Shown one piece after another: positions 1 through 10,178 of a stretch of 64,000 nt of DNA; within the stretch, counting starts at the first letter, position 1; each line of letters opens with the position of its first letter. A model generated the notes under the pieces. It was not told the DNA's origin, made no database searches, and saw only the letters and a program-made list of their open reading frames with translations. The position numbers were made by a program, and so were the translations under genes. Source of the stretch: Lithobates sylvaticus (taxonomy: Eukaryota; Chordata; Amphibia; Anura; Ranidae). Where the stretch lies: contig CM053028.1 of NCBI GenBank assembly GCA_028564925.1, positions 627,139,380 through 627,203,379 of the forward strand, in the 5' to 3' direction.

Positions 1-528
1 CCCCAGCCTGGTCTGCATTTATCTGGCTAAATTTTCTTCCCTTAATGGGGAAAGTAATAAATAAATAAAAATATTTAGGTATATAAAATTTTATATATAT
101 ATTTAAAAAAAAAGAGAGAAAATGTAAAAAGACATGATACGTATACACACTTGTACTTTGTTTTTATGCATCTATGTTTTATTGTTTTGATGTGAGTAAA
201 ATAAATAAATAAATAAATATAAATAATAGATACACAATGAATATTTTAATCTCACTGATTGGCTCAGTATGTGTAGCATTCCGGGTTATCTGCAGACCGT
301 GCGTGTCATGATGACGTTGTGTCCAGTGGTTATGGACAGGTCACTGCCTTCATACGGCCAACCCTCACGCACAAGGTACGTGCAGGTGAGGGGAGGGGCA
401 GAGGTTGCAGTCTCAAAGGATGAGATTGCGTTGGTGTCCCCCCCCCCCCGATCTTTTCTTTTTCAGATCGGACCCGCTAGTCGTGGTCCAGAACGACAGA
501 GACCTTGCCACGCCACAACATTTACGAA
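1..528. other. AT-rich non-coding DNA with an AAAT microsatellite
   Basis: No gene is visible here. The first 250 bases are AT-rich and include an (AAAT)n-type run near 198-230. From about 260 onward the composition becomes mixed and leads into the 30-bp minisatellite. A short C-run lies near 440-450. It may be the degraded 5' flank of the DIRS-type fossil that follows, but I see no terminal repeat to prove it. Confidence 0.5.
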
Positions 529-1212
529 GGAGATGTTCCCATTCCTTCTGCACCTATGGGAGATGTTGCCATTCCTCCTGCACCTATGGGAGATGTCGCC
601 ATTCCTCCTGCACCTACGGGAGATGTTGCCATTCCTCCTGCACCTAGAGGAAATGTTGCCATTCCTCCTGCACCTAGAGGAGATGTTGCCACTCCTCCTG
701 CACCTACGGGAGATGTTGCCATTCCTCCTGCACCTAGAGGAAATGTTGCCACTCCTCCTGCACCTAGGGGAGATGTTGCCACTCCTCCGGCACCTAGGGG
801 AGATGTTGCCATTCCTCCTGCACCTAGAGGAGATGTTGCCATTCCTCCTGCACCTAGAGTTGATGTTGCCATTCCTCCTGCACCTAGAGGAGTTGTTGCC
901 ATTCCTCCTCCATCCAGAGGAGATGTTACCATTCCTCCTCCATCCAGAGGAGATGTTGCCATTCCTCCTCCATCCAGAGGAGATGTTGCTATTCCTCCTC
1001 CATCCAGAGGAGATGTTGCCATTCCTCCTCCATCCAGAGGAGATGTTGCCATTCCTCCTCCATCCAGAGGAGATGTTGCCATTCCTCCTCCATCCAGAGG
1101 AGATGTTGCCATTCCTCCTCCATCCAGAGGAGATGTTGCTATTCCTCCTCCATCCAGAGGAGATGTTGCCATTCCTCCTCCATCCAGAGGAGATGTTGCC
1201 ATTCTTCCTCCA
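529..1212. repeat. 30-bp minisatellite, about 23 units, two subfamilies
   Basis: The array repeats with an exact 30-bp period. Units in the left half (to about 900) carry CCTGCACCTA, and units in the right half (about 901-1200) carry CCTCCATCCA, so two variants have been homogenised separately. Because 30 is divisible by three and the unit lacks stops, both strands show long open frames (for example PAPRGDVAIP repeats). These frames look like a by-product of the period and not genes. The array directly precedes the DIRS-type fossil and could have grown from its 5' part. Confidence 0.9.
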
Positions 1213-4200
1213 GTCATTGCATCGCCCTATCAGCCGCCTGGATGGCAGAGCCTACTGGAGATGTGGACACGAGTCCTGGAGGACAAGTCTTTATTGACCA
1301 CTGTTATGCCTGGGCGGATGGGGATAAAAGAGGTGGAAAACAAGAATATAGAGTCTCTTGTGAAATGTGTGGGGTAGCAGTCTCTAAGGAAATGGGATGC
1401 ATCCCACACATGGTGCCAGTTGTCCATTCCACCCGGGGTCTTGGCTGGCGTAGTCCAAAGGTTTTGGGTCCTTTCCAGCCCTACGCTGCTTCTCTGGATT
1501 CTTTGGTCAGCAAGTTGGAAGGTGACGAATGTATCAGAATATGTCTGGTTCCTCCATGGGGCAAAGAGATTAAGGAAGCCCTACCACCTCCCACCCCCTA
1601 GGATAAGTAAAATAGTTCTTTAGGCACCTGGGGAAAGATCGCTTTCCTCTCTTTGGCTCCTTACGGATGAGGAGTGAAAGAAGGTGGACAAGAAAATTTT
1701 GATGTCAAACAATACCCCCAGATTGTATGCCTTCAAGGCAGAAGAAGCGGGGGGTCTGGGTAACACTCCCCTCATAGATGCAGCTGTGTTGTGTTTGGGA
1801 AAGCAGGTTACTCTACCTTTAGAAGATGCTGTGCCATGCAAGACAAGCTTGAGAGAGATTGACCAAGACCTCAAGGAAACTTATGGGTTTGCTGGTATGG
1901 CTTGTAACCCTGCCCTGGCTCTAGTAGCTATGTCTAAGGCTATGGAAGCCTGGATAAAGAAGATAGTCTTCGTACCCAGGTGAGCTTCGGAACAGTTCTC
2001 CAGAAGTTCAGCTATGACTAAGCGCCTTTGAGGCGTGAAACGCGTAAGCTACTGTTGCTGTTTTGCGGTATCGCATGAGGTGTCACTACTTTGGATTTTA
2101 TCTTTTGCCTAATAAAGAAGTTTTTGCTGAAGTGCGGCCATCCAGACTTCCCTTTTTTCCTCTCTGTTGTGAGCAGAGCCTGCACCAGCTGTACCGAATC
2201 AGGGTGGACATCACTTTGCATCCAGACTCAGAGTGGTTCAGTCGTTATGGAGCTGAAGCAGGCGTTACTGTACACATCCCGAGGGTCGAGAAATTCCAGG
2301 AGGTATACCTTCCCCTCTTCTTAACACTAAAGAAAACAGTTTATGGTGACCAGTGTAGGTGTAATTTACCTATACAAGTATATAGAATTTGAAAGATTCA
2401 AAGGAAGGCTTTGTCGACCTTCTGTACGGCCGGGCGATGGGCTAATCTCAATCGACTTAAAATATGTTTTCCTCCGGTTACAGTTGGATAAGACCATCTA
2501 CTGTTCTTCTACCTCCTTTTCGGGCTGACAGCCTCACCCGAGTCTTAAGAATTCCTCTGGCCATAGGGGCCTTTATCGTCTTATCACTATTTCGACGACC
2601 TCCTGTGGCTATCCTAGGATTAAGACCAGCTGTTGGTTCACAGGGAACAGGTAATCTCCACCTCGACCGGCTTCAGGTGGTTCCTAATTTAAAAAAAAAA
2701 AAAGAAGAAGAAAACTAATCGGCTCAATGGTCTCCGCGACCCCTATGGCCAAGTGGTCCCTGCAGAGGTTGTACCCTTTCCAGTCAGGATTTCTGCAGCA
2801 TTGGAAATTAAGGGGCTACAGTCAACCTATTAATGTATCATCAAACGGTGAGGAGCAGCCTCTTCTGGTGACTTCAGTGCAAAGTCTGATCAGTTGTCAC
2901 TTCGTTGCCCCATCTCATGGGTCAAGGTCACGACCGATTGGAGAGCCCTCGGCAGTTTGGATCTTGCTCAGGAAGGTTGGGTATGCGTCTTCTCAACCCG
3001 GGCTAGAATGTTATGGATCTTCGGGCAGCCTTGTGTGCCCTTCAGTCCTTCTCCCATCTTCCGGAAGGGAGAGTCAGTATTATTAAGAATGGACAACACA
3101 ATGGTGATCTCTTTTTGTGAAGAGTCATAGTGGCACTCGAAGCTGCACACTATTCCGTGAGGGCGAGCCCATCACGTCTTGGGCCCAGATGAGCTTGACC
3201 GGCGTTTCAACTGCCTATATCCCCAGAGTCCAGATTGTCTGAGTGGATTTCCTGTTGCATATTCGGTTAGACACTAACGAGGGGTCTCTTCGTGTGCAGA
3301 CATTCAAGTGGCGGTTCCTGGGAGTCATGCCCGAGGTGGATCTATTCTCTTCCCAGGCAACTTCAAGCTGATGAGGTGTTACAGCTCGGGGCCGTTGCGG
3401 CTAGACCTCTGGAATGGATGCCCTGACAGATCGATTGAGTTTCAAGAGGGTATACGCTTTTCCACCACTCCCCATTAATTCTCAGGTTATTATGAAGATC
3501 TCATGCGGAAGCGGTCAAAGTGGTGGCAGTAGCTCCTTACCAGTCGATCGAGCCTTGATTTCTCCTCCTGAGTCAGCTCAGCTTCCGGGATCCAGTGCTT
3601 CTTCTTCTCGGGTTGGACCTTCCGTTTTCAAGGGGCAGATCGGCACCCTTGTCCGGCTCAGGTGCGCTTAAGGGTGATTTACACTCTCATGAGCTCTACA
3701 GGGACGAGCACGAATTAGGTCAATAGGAGAATATGGGCCAAATCTGCAGAGTTCTCAACCTTCGGACAGATCATGAAGAAATCCAAAAGCTTACGATATC
3801 TTAAGCTTTCTTCTTTCTTCCAGTCTAGATTTGTCTCTATTCATCAGCTCCATCAGAGTCCAAGTCTTAGCCTTGTTGGCGTGCTCTGGAACTTCATGGG
3901 CTGTTCATCCTTTAGTTCAGCAGTTGTTCCATGGGCAGTTAATACTCAACCCTCAAAAGGGACCAAGTTTCCCAATTGGGATCTTTCCCTTGTCATCGAC
4001 TTGTCATCGACTCACTGTCTGAACTCAGTAATACGGGGTCCTTACCGCTTTCTATTTGGAAACCTTCTGGCAAAAATCACTTTTCTGGTGGCTATTACCT
4101 TGGCTAGAGGGTCTTAAAGGTTACGTCCCTAAGTTACGAAGAATCTCGTCTGTTCTTCTTTCCGGACCGGATGGTCCTTATTTCTATGCTCGGCTCAATT

Positions 4201-4992
4201 CATGAATTACCTCCTAGGTTCCATTAGAACTAGGAAGTCGCCATACCTACATTTAGGACCCAGGGATCCACTGAAGTTCATCCTCTGGTTGGGGGCGAAA
4301 CTCTGAAGGTTTGCCTGCAGGCTACTTCCTCCCTGTTAAGACACTCTCTACCTGATGGTCCTGCACTTTGACAATAGCAAACGGAATCGAGCTGCAGCCA
4401 GAACAACTGCGGTCTGTATCGCACAGTTCATCCATCAACCTTTTTAGGACTAGGGTCTGGCTCCTCCGGAGGCGGTGTCGGCACGTTTCACCAGGGGTAT
4501 AGCGGTTCATAGCCAGCAGCCTGTCACATGGCTTCAAAAGTGGTCTGCAAAGCGGCCACATGGTCCTCTAATTGAACTTTAATGTCACATTACTGTATTG
4601 AGATTGCTTTACTGTCTTCTGTGAACTTTGGTTGATAAATCCTGTCGGTTGACGGGTCAAATTGAAATTATCTCTGTTCAGCATGCCCACCCGTGTGGAT
4701 TGGCTAGTTATTTCCCACACGTAGGCTGCCATGGAGTCTGTCAGGAAAAAGGAAAATTTATTATCAAATACTTACCGTAATTTTCCTTTCCTGATGGACT
4801 CCATGGCAGACGGAGTTCCCACCCTTCAGTTATTGAGTAGGCTAGTTACGGAACACAGTCTGTACAGGTGAGCTCAATCTTATAGGGTAGGGGGTCCTAT
4901 AGCATTGGAGAGGAGGCGGGGTTAACCCACACGTAGGCTGCCATGGAGACCATCAGGAAAGGAAAATTACGGTGAGTATTTGATAATAAATT
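1213..4992 (+). mobile_element. Fossil DIRS-type tyrosine-recombinase retroelement
   Basis: Parts of a DIRS-family retroelement appear in the expected order on the plus strand: a possible gag-like stretch with a CxxC (about 1242-1600), a reverse-transcriptase segment with an ISIDLK-type motif (about 2340-2640), an RNase H-like segment (about 2730-3130), a segment with the DIRS-typical AFPPLP motif (about 3414-3500), and a tyrosine-recombinase-like segment (about 3770-4120). Inverted-repeat blocks of DIRS type close the 3' end. Such elements copy through RNA and integrate with a tyrosine recombinase instead of a DDE integrase. The element is clearly broken, with many interruptions, and looks old. 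Its 5' edge is uncertain. It carries at least one later repeat insertion (about 2011-2170). The family assignment rests on motif order and the terminal repeats; the gag assignment is the weakest part. Confidence 0.75.
2011..2170 (+). repeat. GAAACGCGT-type frog repeat inside the DIRS fossil
   Basis: A stem-forming CGCC/GGCG pair precedes the motif GAAACGCGT, and AATAAA follows about 60 bases later. The same order (stem, GAAACG, AATAAA, then a GAAG..CCAT-like tail) recurs near 57,970-58,085, and a shorter version near 61,905-61,945. It looks like a short interspersed repeat that landed in the older retroelement. Exact ends are not visible. Confidence 0.5.
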
Positions 4993-4999
4993 TTCCTTT
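4715..4999. repeat. DIRS-type terminal inverted-repeat block
   Basis: The motif GGCTGCCATGGAG...TCAGGAAA appears three times: plus at about 4727, inverted at about 4787-4813, and plus again at about 4937. The first two form a hairpin of roughly 40-base arms around TTACCGTAATTTTCC. Inverted termini with an internal complementary copy are the hallmark of DIRS-type elements, so this block marks the 3' end of the fossil. Confidence 0.75.
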
Positions 5000-5325
5000 A
5001 TAGTGTAATATTGCTTCAATCTGTATTTATTGTATAAAAAAATTATATTGCACTTACATTTAGAAAAGTTAAAATCGCGCATGAAACAACAGAGCCGGCC
5101 GGCTGCAAACAGAACCCGTCCTCCTAGCGAGACAGCGTGGTGACATCAGCGCCTATTCTCCTCCAGACGCGTTTTGTCATATGTGACATTGATAATGGGG
5201 AACGTTCCCCATTGCATGACTTGAACTTTTCTAAATGTAAGTGCAATATAGTTTTTTATACAATAAATACAGATTGTATGCTGCTCATTGGACTTTACAC
5301 AATAATATTTCTTACTGTTACACTA
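5000..5325. repeat. Foldback element with AATAAA-bearing arms
   Basis: Bases 5017-5080 and 5213-5277 are inverted copies of each other (CAATCTGTATTTATTG against CAATAAATACAGATTG and onward), separated by about 130 bases with the core AGACGCGTTTTGTC. The architecture, arms containing AATAAA on their own strand around a GAAACGCGT-like core, is the same as in the foldback at 57,674-58,071. The similar peptide-like frames on both strands are shadows of the palindrome. Confidence 0.7.
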
Positions 5326-5630
5326 AGCACGTTTTTTTCCCCTTTATATCTGTGGGCAGTACGCTACGGCAGCCGTTGAATTACGTATGCGCGAGATCGA
5401 GAGGGGCATGCTGGTTACCCAGCATGCACCTCTCCAAAACTATACCAGGAAGCGATCTCGATTGGGCTTCACATGCCCACATTCATAATGGAAACGGAGT
5501 CATACAATATTACAGTAAGATATTTATATTTTTGAACAATCGATCATGATCATTGTATAGTCTTTTTTGAATTTCATTAGCAATAATGCTAGGATCAAAA
5601 AAAAAAAAATATTTTCACCGGAACTCCGCT

Positions 5631-5990
5631 TTAACCACTTCAGCCCCGGACCAATTGGCAGCCAAAGGACCAGGCCCCTTTTTGAGATTCGGCACTGCGT
5701 CGCTTTAACTGACAATTGCGCGGTCGTGCGACGTGGCTCCCAAACAAAATTGGCGTTCTTTTTTTCCCACAAATAGAGCTTTCTTTTGGTGGTATTTGAT
5801 CGCCCCTGGGGTTTTTATTGTTTGCGCTATAACCAAAAATAGAGCGACAATTTTGAAAAAAATGCAATATTTTTTACTTTTTGCTATAATAACTATCCCC
5901 AAAAAATATATAAAAAAAACATTTTTTTTCCTCAGTTTAGGCCGATACGTATTCTTCTACATATTTTTGGTAAAAAAAAAAAGACAGACA
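5631..5990 (+). repeat. AACCACTTC-superfamily repeat, type B, 3'-truncated
   Basis: It begins TTAACCACTTCAGCCCCGG and carries the type-B internal signature (CTTTAACTGACAATTGCG, TTTGGTGGTATTTGATC, CAGTTTAGGCC). It shares these with copies at about 31,340-32,361 (minus), 56,078, 58,440 and 60,500-61,475 (minus), and 62,035 to the window end (minus). It breaks off after TATTTTTGGTAAAA. It has no coding capacity. Confidence 0.85.
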
Positions 5991-6444
5991 GCCTACTTCC
6001 AATTTTTCATCAAGAGCATACCCCATTCCAGCAACTTTAAATGCTGGCAAAGTCAAGAATCCGCAGCAAGCTGTGACATACCATAACAGAGGAAAAAAAG
6101 GGGTGGGAGGATGGGCAGCTCTTCCATACACTTCTTCAAAAGACCCAGAATTCCCTTGGGGCACACGCTTTCTGAGTTCAGGCCCATGCCATCCCCCATG
6201 TTTCCACCAATCATTTGTGACCATCAACCATCTTGTCCGGCACCTGGCCATGCCCCCATCAGTCAAGGCTCTCTTTCCCTATTAGGCTCAAGATGCCTTC
6301 ATTCACCTGTTCTTAGGGATAAGCTATAATTTCCCTGAAATTTCAGTGACAATTGGGAGACTTGGTGAAATGAGTTGGAGTTAACGGCAAGGCAAAATTA
6401 AGACGGTTTTTGGTTGTTATTAAGGGTACGGAATTACATAAAGA
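5991..6444. other. Unassigned sequence between repeats
   Basis: No recognisable gene or repeat boundary. The minus strand has a 109-codon open frame across part of it, without a motif I recognise and overlapping repeat DNA, so I do not call a gene. It could be the remnant of an old retrocopy. Confidence 0.35.
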
Positions 6445-6484
6445 AGTTAATCAGGTTGAAAAAAGACACAAGTCCATTTAGTTC
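6445..6484 (+). repeat. 5' piece of a split frog interspersed repeat
   Basis: The sequence GGTTGAAAAAAGACACAAGT and the following bases up to GTTCAACC are the start of a repeat that resumes at about 8059 (ATAAAAATCATACAATC...). The intervening 1.57 kb is inserted DNA. I recognise the two halves as one common frog repeat; this is memory-based. Confidence 0.55.
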
Positions 6485-7035
6485 AACCACTTCCCGCCCG
6501 GCCTATAGCAGAATGGGGGCCGGGTGGTAGTTCTGTTATCCTGACTGGACGTCATATGACGTCTTTCAGGATAACATGCCAGCGCGTGCCCGCTCTGACA
6601 CACTGTGTCGCTGATCGTGGCAAGGAGCCTCTGACGGAAGCACCTTACCACGTGATCAGCTGCGACCAATCACAGCTGATCACAGCGTGAACCAGGTAGT
6701 GCCGGTAAACGGCTGTCCTCGGTTCGCGCTGACAGGGAGAGCCGATCGGTGGCTCTCCCTGTCAGAGGGGGGTCTGTGCTGATAATCAGCACATTAATCA
6801 TCAGCGCAGCCCCCATGAGAGATTCCCATCAGCTGCCAGTCTGTGCCCCATCAGTAACGCCTGTCAGTGCCATCAATGTGCCAAGCAGTGCCCATAAATA
6901 TGCCAATCAGTGCCCCATCAGTAATGCCTGTCAGTGCCCTTCAGATGTCAATCAGTAATGCCTGTCAGTAGCTCCTAATCAGTGCTGCCTATCCAGTGCC
7001 ATCTATCAGTGCCGCCTATCAGTGCCCATCAGTGA
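6485..7035 (+). repeat. AACCACTTC-superfamily repeat, type C
   Basis: It starts AACCACTTCCCGCCCGGCC. Sixty bases in is the perfect palindrome GACGTCATATGACGTC (6548-6563), also present near the end of the type-A copy at 51,812-51,827. The 3' half (about 6820-7035) is an irregular array of CAGTGCC-rich short units (CATCAGTGCC, CTATCAGTGCC). An inverted start of the same type lies at about 31,275-31,336. Confidence 0.75.
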
Positions 7036-7335
7036 TCAAAGTAAGAGCGCTACCTTGTGATAAACTAATACATTAATAACACAAAATAAATCTCAATAGT
7101 GCCATTAACCATAAAAAAATCAATAATATAAGTAAATAATCAGAGTCCATAGGAGATAAACGTGTATAGAGTTCACGAGCTTATTGAAAAAAGTTTTCAA
7201 TATGTGCAAAATAAAGTGCCAAGTACGATTTACGGTATATCATTTTTTTGTTATTTTTTTTTTTTTACAATGCTTTCTTTTTTTATTATAATTTTGTTTT
7301 TACAATGCTTTCTTTTTTTTTTTTTTTAAGCAGCT
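7036..7335. other. AT-rich spacer with poly(T) tracts
   Basis: No gene is visible. The segment is AT-rich, with T-runs near 7251-7265 and 7309-7327 and a duplicated ACAATGCTTTCTTTTTTT motif. Confidence 0.45.
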
Positions 7336-7570
7336 CTGTTGGGGGGCTTTGGTGAGATATCAGGGGTCTAAATAGGACCCTGACATCTCCCCTTTGAGAC
7401 AGGGAAAGGGACCGAGGACACAGATTTCCCAGTCCCTTTCTCTTCAGCCTCAGCTGCACTGAAGATGAATGGAGAGGAGACAGAGGCTCCTCTCCATTCA
7501 TAAACTGAAGCATCATAAACTTTATGATGCTCAGTTATGAATGGACAGTCAGTGATCACTGACTGTGCAT
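7336..7570 (-). repeat. Hairpin-containing repeat shared with 47,500-47,760
   Basis: Read on the minus strand it contains GAAGCATCATAAA-like inverted arms followed by GCAGCTGAGGCTGAAGAGAA and AAATCTGTGTCCTC. The plus strand at about 47,520-47,720 has the same order with similar words. Two nested hairpins are evident: AATGGAGAGGAG...CTCCTCTCCATT and GCATCATAAA...TTTATGATGC. Confidence 0.7.
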
Positions 7571-7827
7571 TCAAAAAAGAAAGGAGCCGGTAAATGACAT
7601 ACAGTATTTACCGGCTTCTTCCTCTGCTCTCCATCCTGACAGATCTGGGATGGGGGGAACTGGAGGAGGACATGGAGGACCTGGGGAGCACAGAGGGGGA
7701 CCCGGAGGAGGACATGGAGGGGGACCAGAGAAGGATGGGGACCAGAGGAGGACACAGGGAGCCAAAGGAGGATACAGGGGACAATCGGGGTGATCAGTGC
7801 GGCGGTGAGGGAAGATACGATCACCGA

Positions 7828-7924
7828 TCTCCCTGTGTGACTTTCAATAAAGCAGCTGAAAGCCGCGGGAGGGAGAAGAGGAGAATCGACTGTCAGCTGC
7901 TTTATTGAAAGCCACACAGGGAGA
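7828..7924. repeat. Near-perfect 32-bp inverted repeat
   Basis: Arms at 7828-7859 and 7893-7924 match at 31 of 32 positions (TCTCCCTGTGTG and onward), with a 33-base loop. Each arm contains CAATAAAGCAGCTG. It lies downstream of a purine-rich stretch (7640-7800, GGAGGA repeats) that gives spurious open frames. Confidence 0.85.
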
Positions 7925-7957
7925 TTGTTGATTGTAACTCCCCCACCACTGCACTGA

Positions 7958-8058
7958 TTATCTCTGAGGCTACCCAGGTATCGGATTAGGCATTAAGTAC
8001 TTGCTCTGTATCTGCACCGTCACCGTTACTAGTATCGGTATTGGTGCAACCCTAATAA
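7958..8058 (-). mobile_element. One end of a hAT-type MITE
   Basis: The reverse complement starts TAGGGTTGCACCGATACCGA, a terminus type known from short non-autonomous hAT elements in fish and frogs. I cannot find a matching opposite terminus, so this is a partial copy or a solo end within the composite insertion 6485-8058. Confidence 0.5.
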
Positions 8059-8560
8059 AAATCATACAATCTCATTTACATAATCCTATACACACAGTTG
8101 ATCCAGAAGAAGGCAAAAAACCCCAGCAGAGCATGATCCAATTTGTTACAGCAGGGGAAAAAATTCCTTCCTGATCCCCGAGAGGCAATCAAATATTCCC
8201 TGGATCAAATTTGCTTACTAAAAAAGGCCTGGATTCTTTCCTAAATGTACATAATCTAACTGGATACTAACATTTATAGGTAATCTATTGAGCGGGCCAG
8301 AACCAGCTCTTGAGGGAGTCTATTCTACATTTTCACAGCTCTTACTGTGAAGAAACCTTTCCATATTTGGAGATGAAATCTCTTTTCCTCCAGATGTAAA
8401 GAGTGCCCCCTTGTCCTCTGTGATGACCTTAATCTCCTCTTCTCAAGAGCGAATGAATTCAGTTCCTCTACTCTTTCCTCATAGCTGAGTTCCTCCAATG
8501 GGTATTAAATGCCCATAGGGTACAATGGATATTAACTGCTCCCTGAGAGTTACAGAAGCT
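8059..8560 (+). repeat. 3' piece of the split frog interspersed repeat
   Basis: It resumes the repeat that begins at 6445 and contains the signature words AAAAAATTCCTTCCTGATCC, TTCACAGCTCTTACTGTGAA and GTGCCCCCTTGTCCTCTGTG. Family membership is from memory; it does not code for protein here. Confidence 0.6.
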
Positions 8561-8787
8561 CTGTTTATCAAACCTGGACCTGTTTCTGTGGCAATAAATT
8601 CCCTCGCTATCCTCATTAGTTTAACGCAGGTGATTAACGCAGGTAATTCAATGTCAGAGTGGGTGCTAAATTAAATGAACTACAGTAAATTACCATACAT
8701 ACAACCCCCCCCCCCAAAAAAAAAAGCATACCCTCAATTTTTCCAAAATGACTCCCCTTGTTCCTATTGGTCTTTCTCTCAGTCTGT
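8561..8787. other. Non-coding spacer
   Basis: No gene is visible. It includes a short duplicated motif (AACGCAGGTGATTAACGCAGGTAATT near 8622-8648, two imperfect units) and a C-run/A-run near 8706-8724. Confidence 0.4.
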
Positions 8788-9058
8788 CTTTTTTTTTTTT
8801 TGTCTTTTTTTTTTTTTTAATGTTGAAACAACTACAGTCTTTATTGAAGTAAAAAGACAGACAACTGAGGACCTATCCAATGGGGAGCTGCACCATCTTC
8901 TACCCAGCTTGAACTTTGCCTCTACTTTATTCAGCCCCCCGGTTTAGATTCTTCCCACACCATCCTAACCCATGGGTTGCTGACAGAGCAATTGTATGTC
9001 TCTTTTTCTTTAATGAAGCAGAAGTAGACATGAAAGCACTTCAAAGTTAGACTACAAC

Positions 9059-10070
9059 GACAAGGGGGGAGGGGAGTGAACGGGATGGACGCGCTGTGAG
9101 AGAGCTCCTCTTGGTCCGGGAGATAACATGCAGCTGAACCTGGTTACCCGCAGATGAGCCTCCACTGATTTCCACAGTATGGAGAGCAGGCAGATCGATG
9201 CAGACAAACCTGCCAGAAACCTATGCCTAGAAGCCTAAACCACTCGCAGCACTAATATCTATACATCAGTCCTGAGACTTACGGATGGTGGCCCGTTTAC
9301 CCCTGGAGCAAGAGACGATCGTGCCCGGTCTGGAGACGGGGGGCTGCTGCGGGCGCCGCAGGGGAGACCTTCGGGTGGATCCGGAAGGGATCGGGAGACT
9401 GCGTCGTGCGTCGACACCGGATCTCACACGCTAGTACAGCGGCCGGCTACGAACTGCGGGCATCCAACGCCGCCGAACCTGAAGACAGAGGGCGGGCACG
9501 CAGAGACCCATAGGATCACCCGGGGCATACTGAGTAGAGGACGCTGCTCACTATACACCCACTACAATGCCCCTCAGCGACCCCAGCTCAATAGTCGACT
9601 GCAGGCAGTGCAACCAGACCCCCAAGGAACTTCAGGGGGGGAAGGTAATGCGGTGGGGGGACCGTTAAAACCCCATTCCTTTACCTATGCTATGTTACCT
9701 ATATTATTTCACCTATAACATACACTTAAGCAACAGATGTCTACCAGTGGATGCGAGTATTAACAAATTAAGTGGATATATGTTTAAAAGGGAAAAAAAA
9801 AAGAAGAAAATATATATATATATAATACACTAATGAACTGAGAAATCCTAGAGGTAGAAGAACAAAGGAGGCTGATAAGTGATAAGTTTTGTGGGATATA
9901 TCACCGGTGGATATACCAAGGAGGGTAGTGGAAGAACCCCACTGAGTAACCAAGGACTAGTGCTATAGCATTTAATAATATACAACAGCATACAAATAGC
10001 AAAATTTATCTCTTTCCCCTTTTTTTCGGGGGATATCTCTATACTCTAGTGGATCTAGAAAAATTATACA
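9059..10070 (+). promoter_or_regulatory. LINE 5'UTR, possible internal promoter
   Basis: About 1 kb separates the target-site junction from the first ORF1-related ATG. The part around 9280-9560 is GC- and CpG-rich (GGGCGCCGCAGGGGAGACC, CGATCGTGCCCGG), unlike the AT-rich rest of the element. L1-type elements start transcription from internal promoters in the 5'UTR, so this is the natural candidate; no specific factor site is claimed. Confidence 0.55.
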
Positions 10071-10178
10071 ATGCCGCCAAAAAGTACCCATGCCCAAAAA
10101 TCTAAAAGAGGATCAACGGGCGGTAATGGCGGTACAGCAAAAAACCCTGCTAAGCCATCGTCTGCGCAAAAAAACTGA
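10071..10178 (+). CDS. Short frame that looks like the displaced ORF1 N-terminus
   Basis: An ATG at 10,071 opens a 35-codon frame starting MPPKSTHAQK, rich in Lys, Ser and Gly, which stops just after a run of seven A (10,168-10,174). Removing one A from that run would bring the frame into register with ORF1 (TDIKGFF...). The basic, low-complexity composition fits an L1-type ORF1 N-terminus better than the sequence read in the ORF1 frame over the same bases. Alternatives are a genuine upstream ORF or a base-count error in the A run. Confidence 0.5.
   Translation: MPPKSTHAQKSKRGSTGGNGGTAKNPAKPSSAQKN

Noticed and set aside
522-1377. Repetitive frames of about 230-340 codons on both strands
   Set aside because: The 30-bp period without stops opens several frames at once. 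There is no homology and no start context to favour one.
5937-6266. 109-codon minus-strand frame
   Set aside because: No family match from memory, and its 3' part lies in a known repeat. An old retrocopy is possible but not supported.
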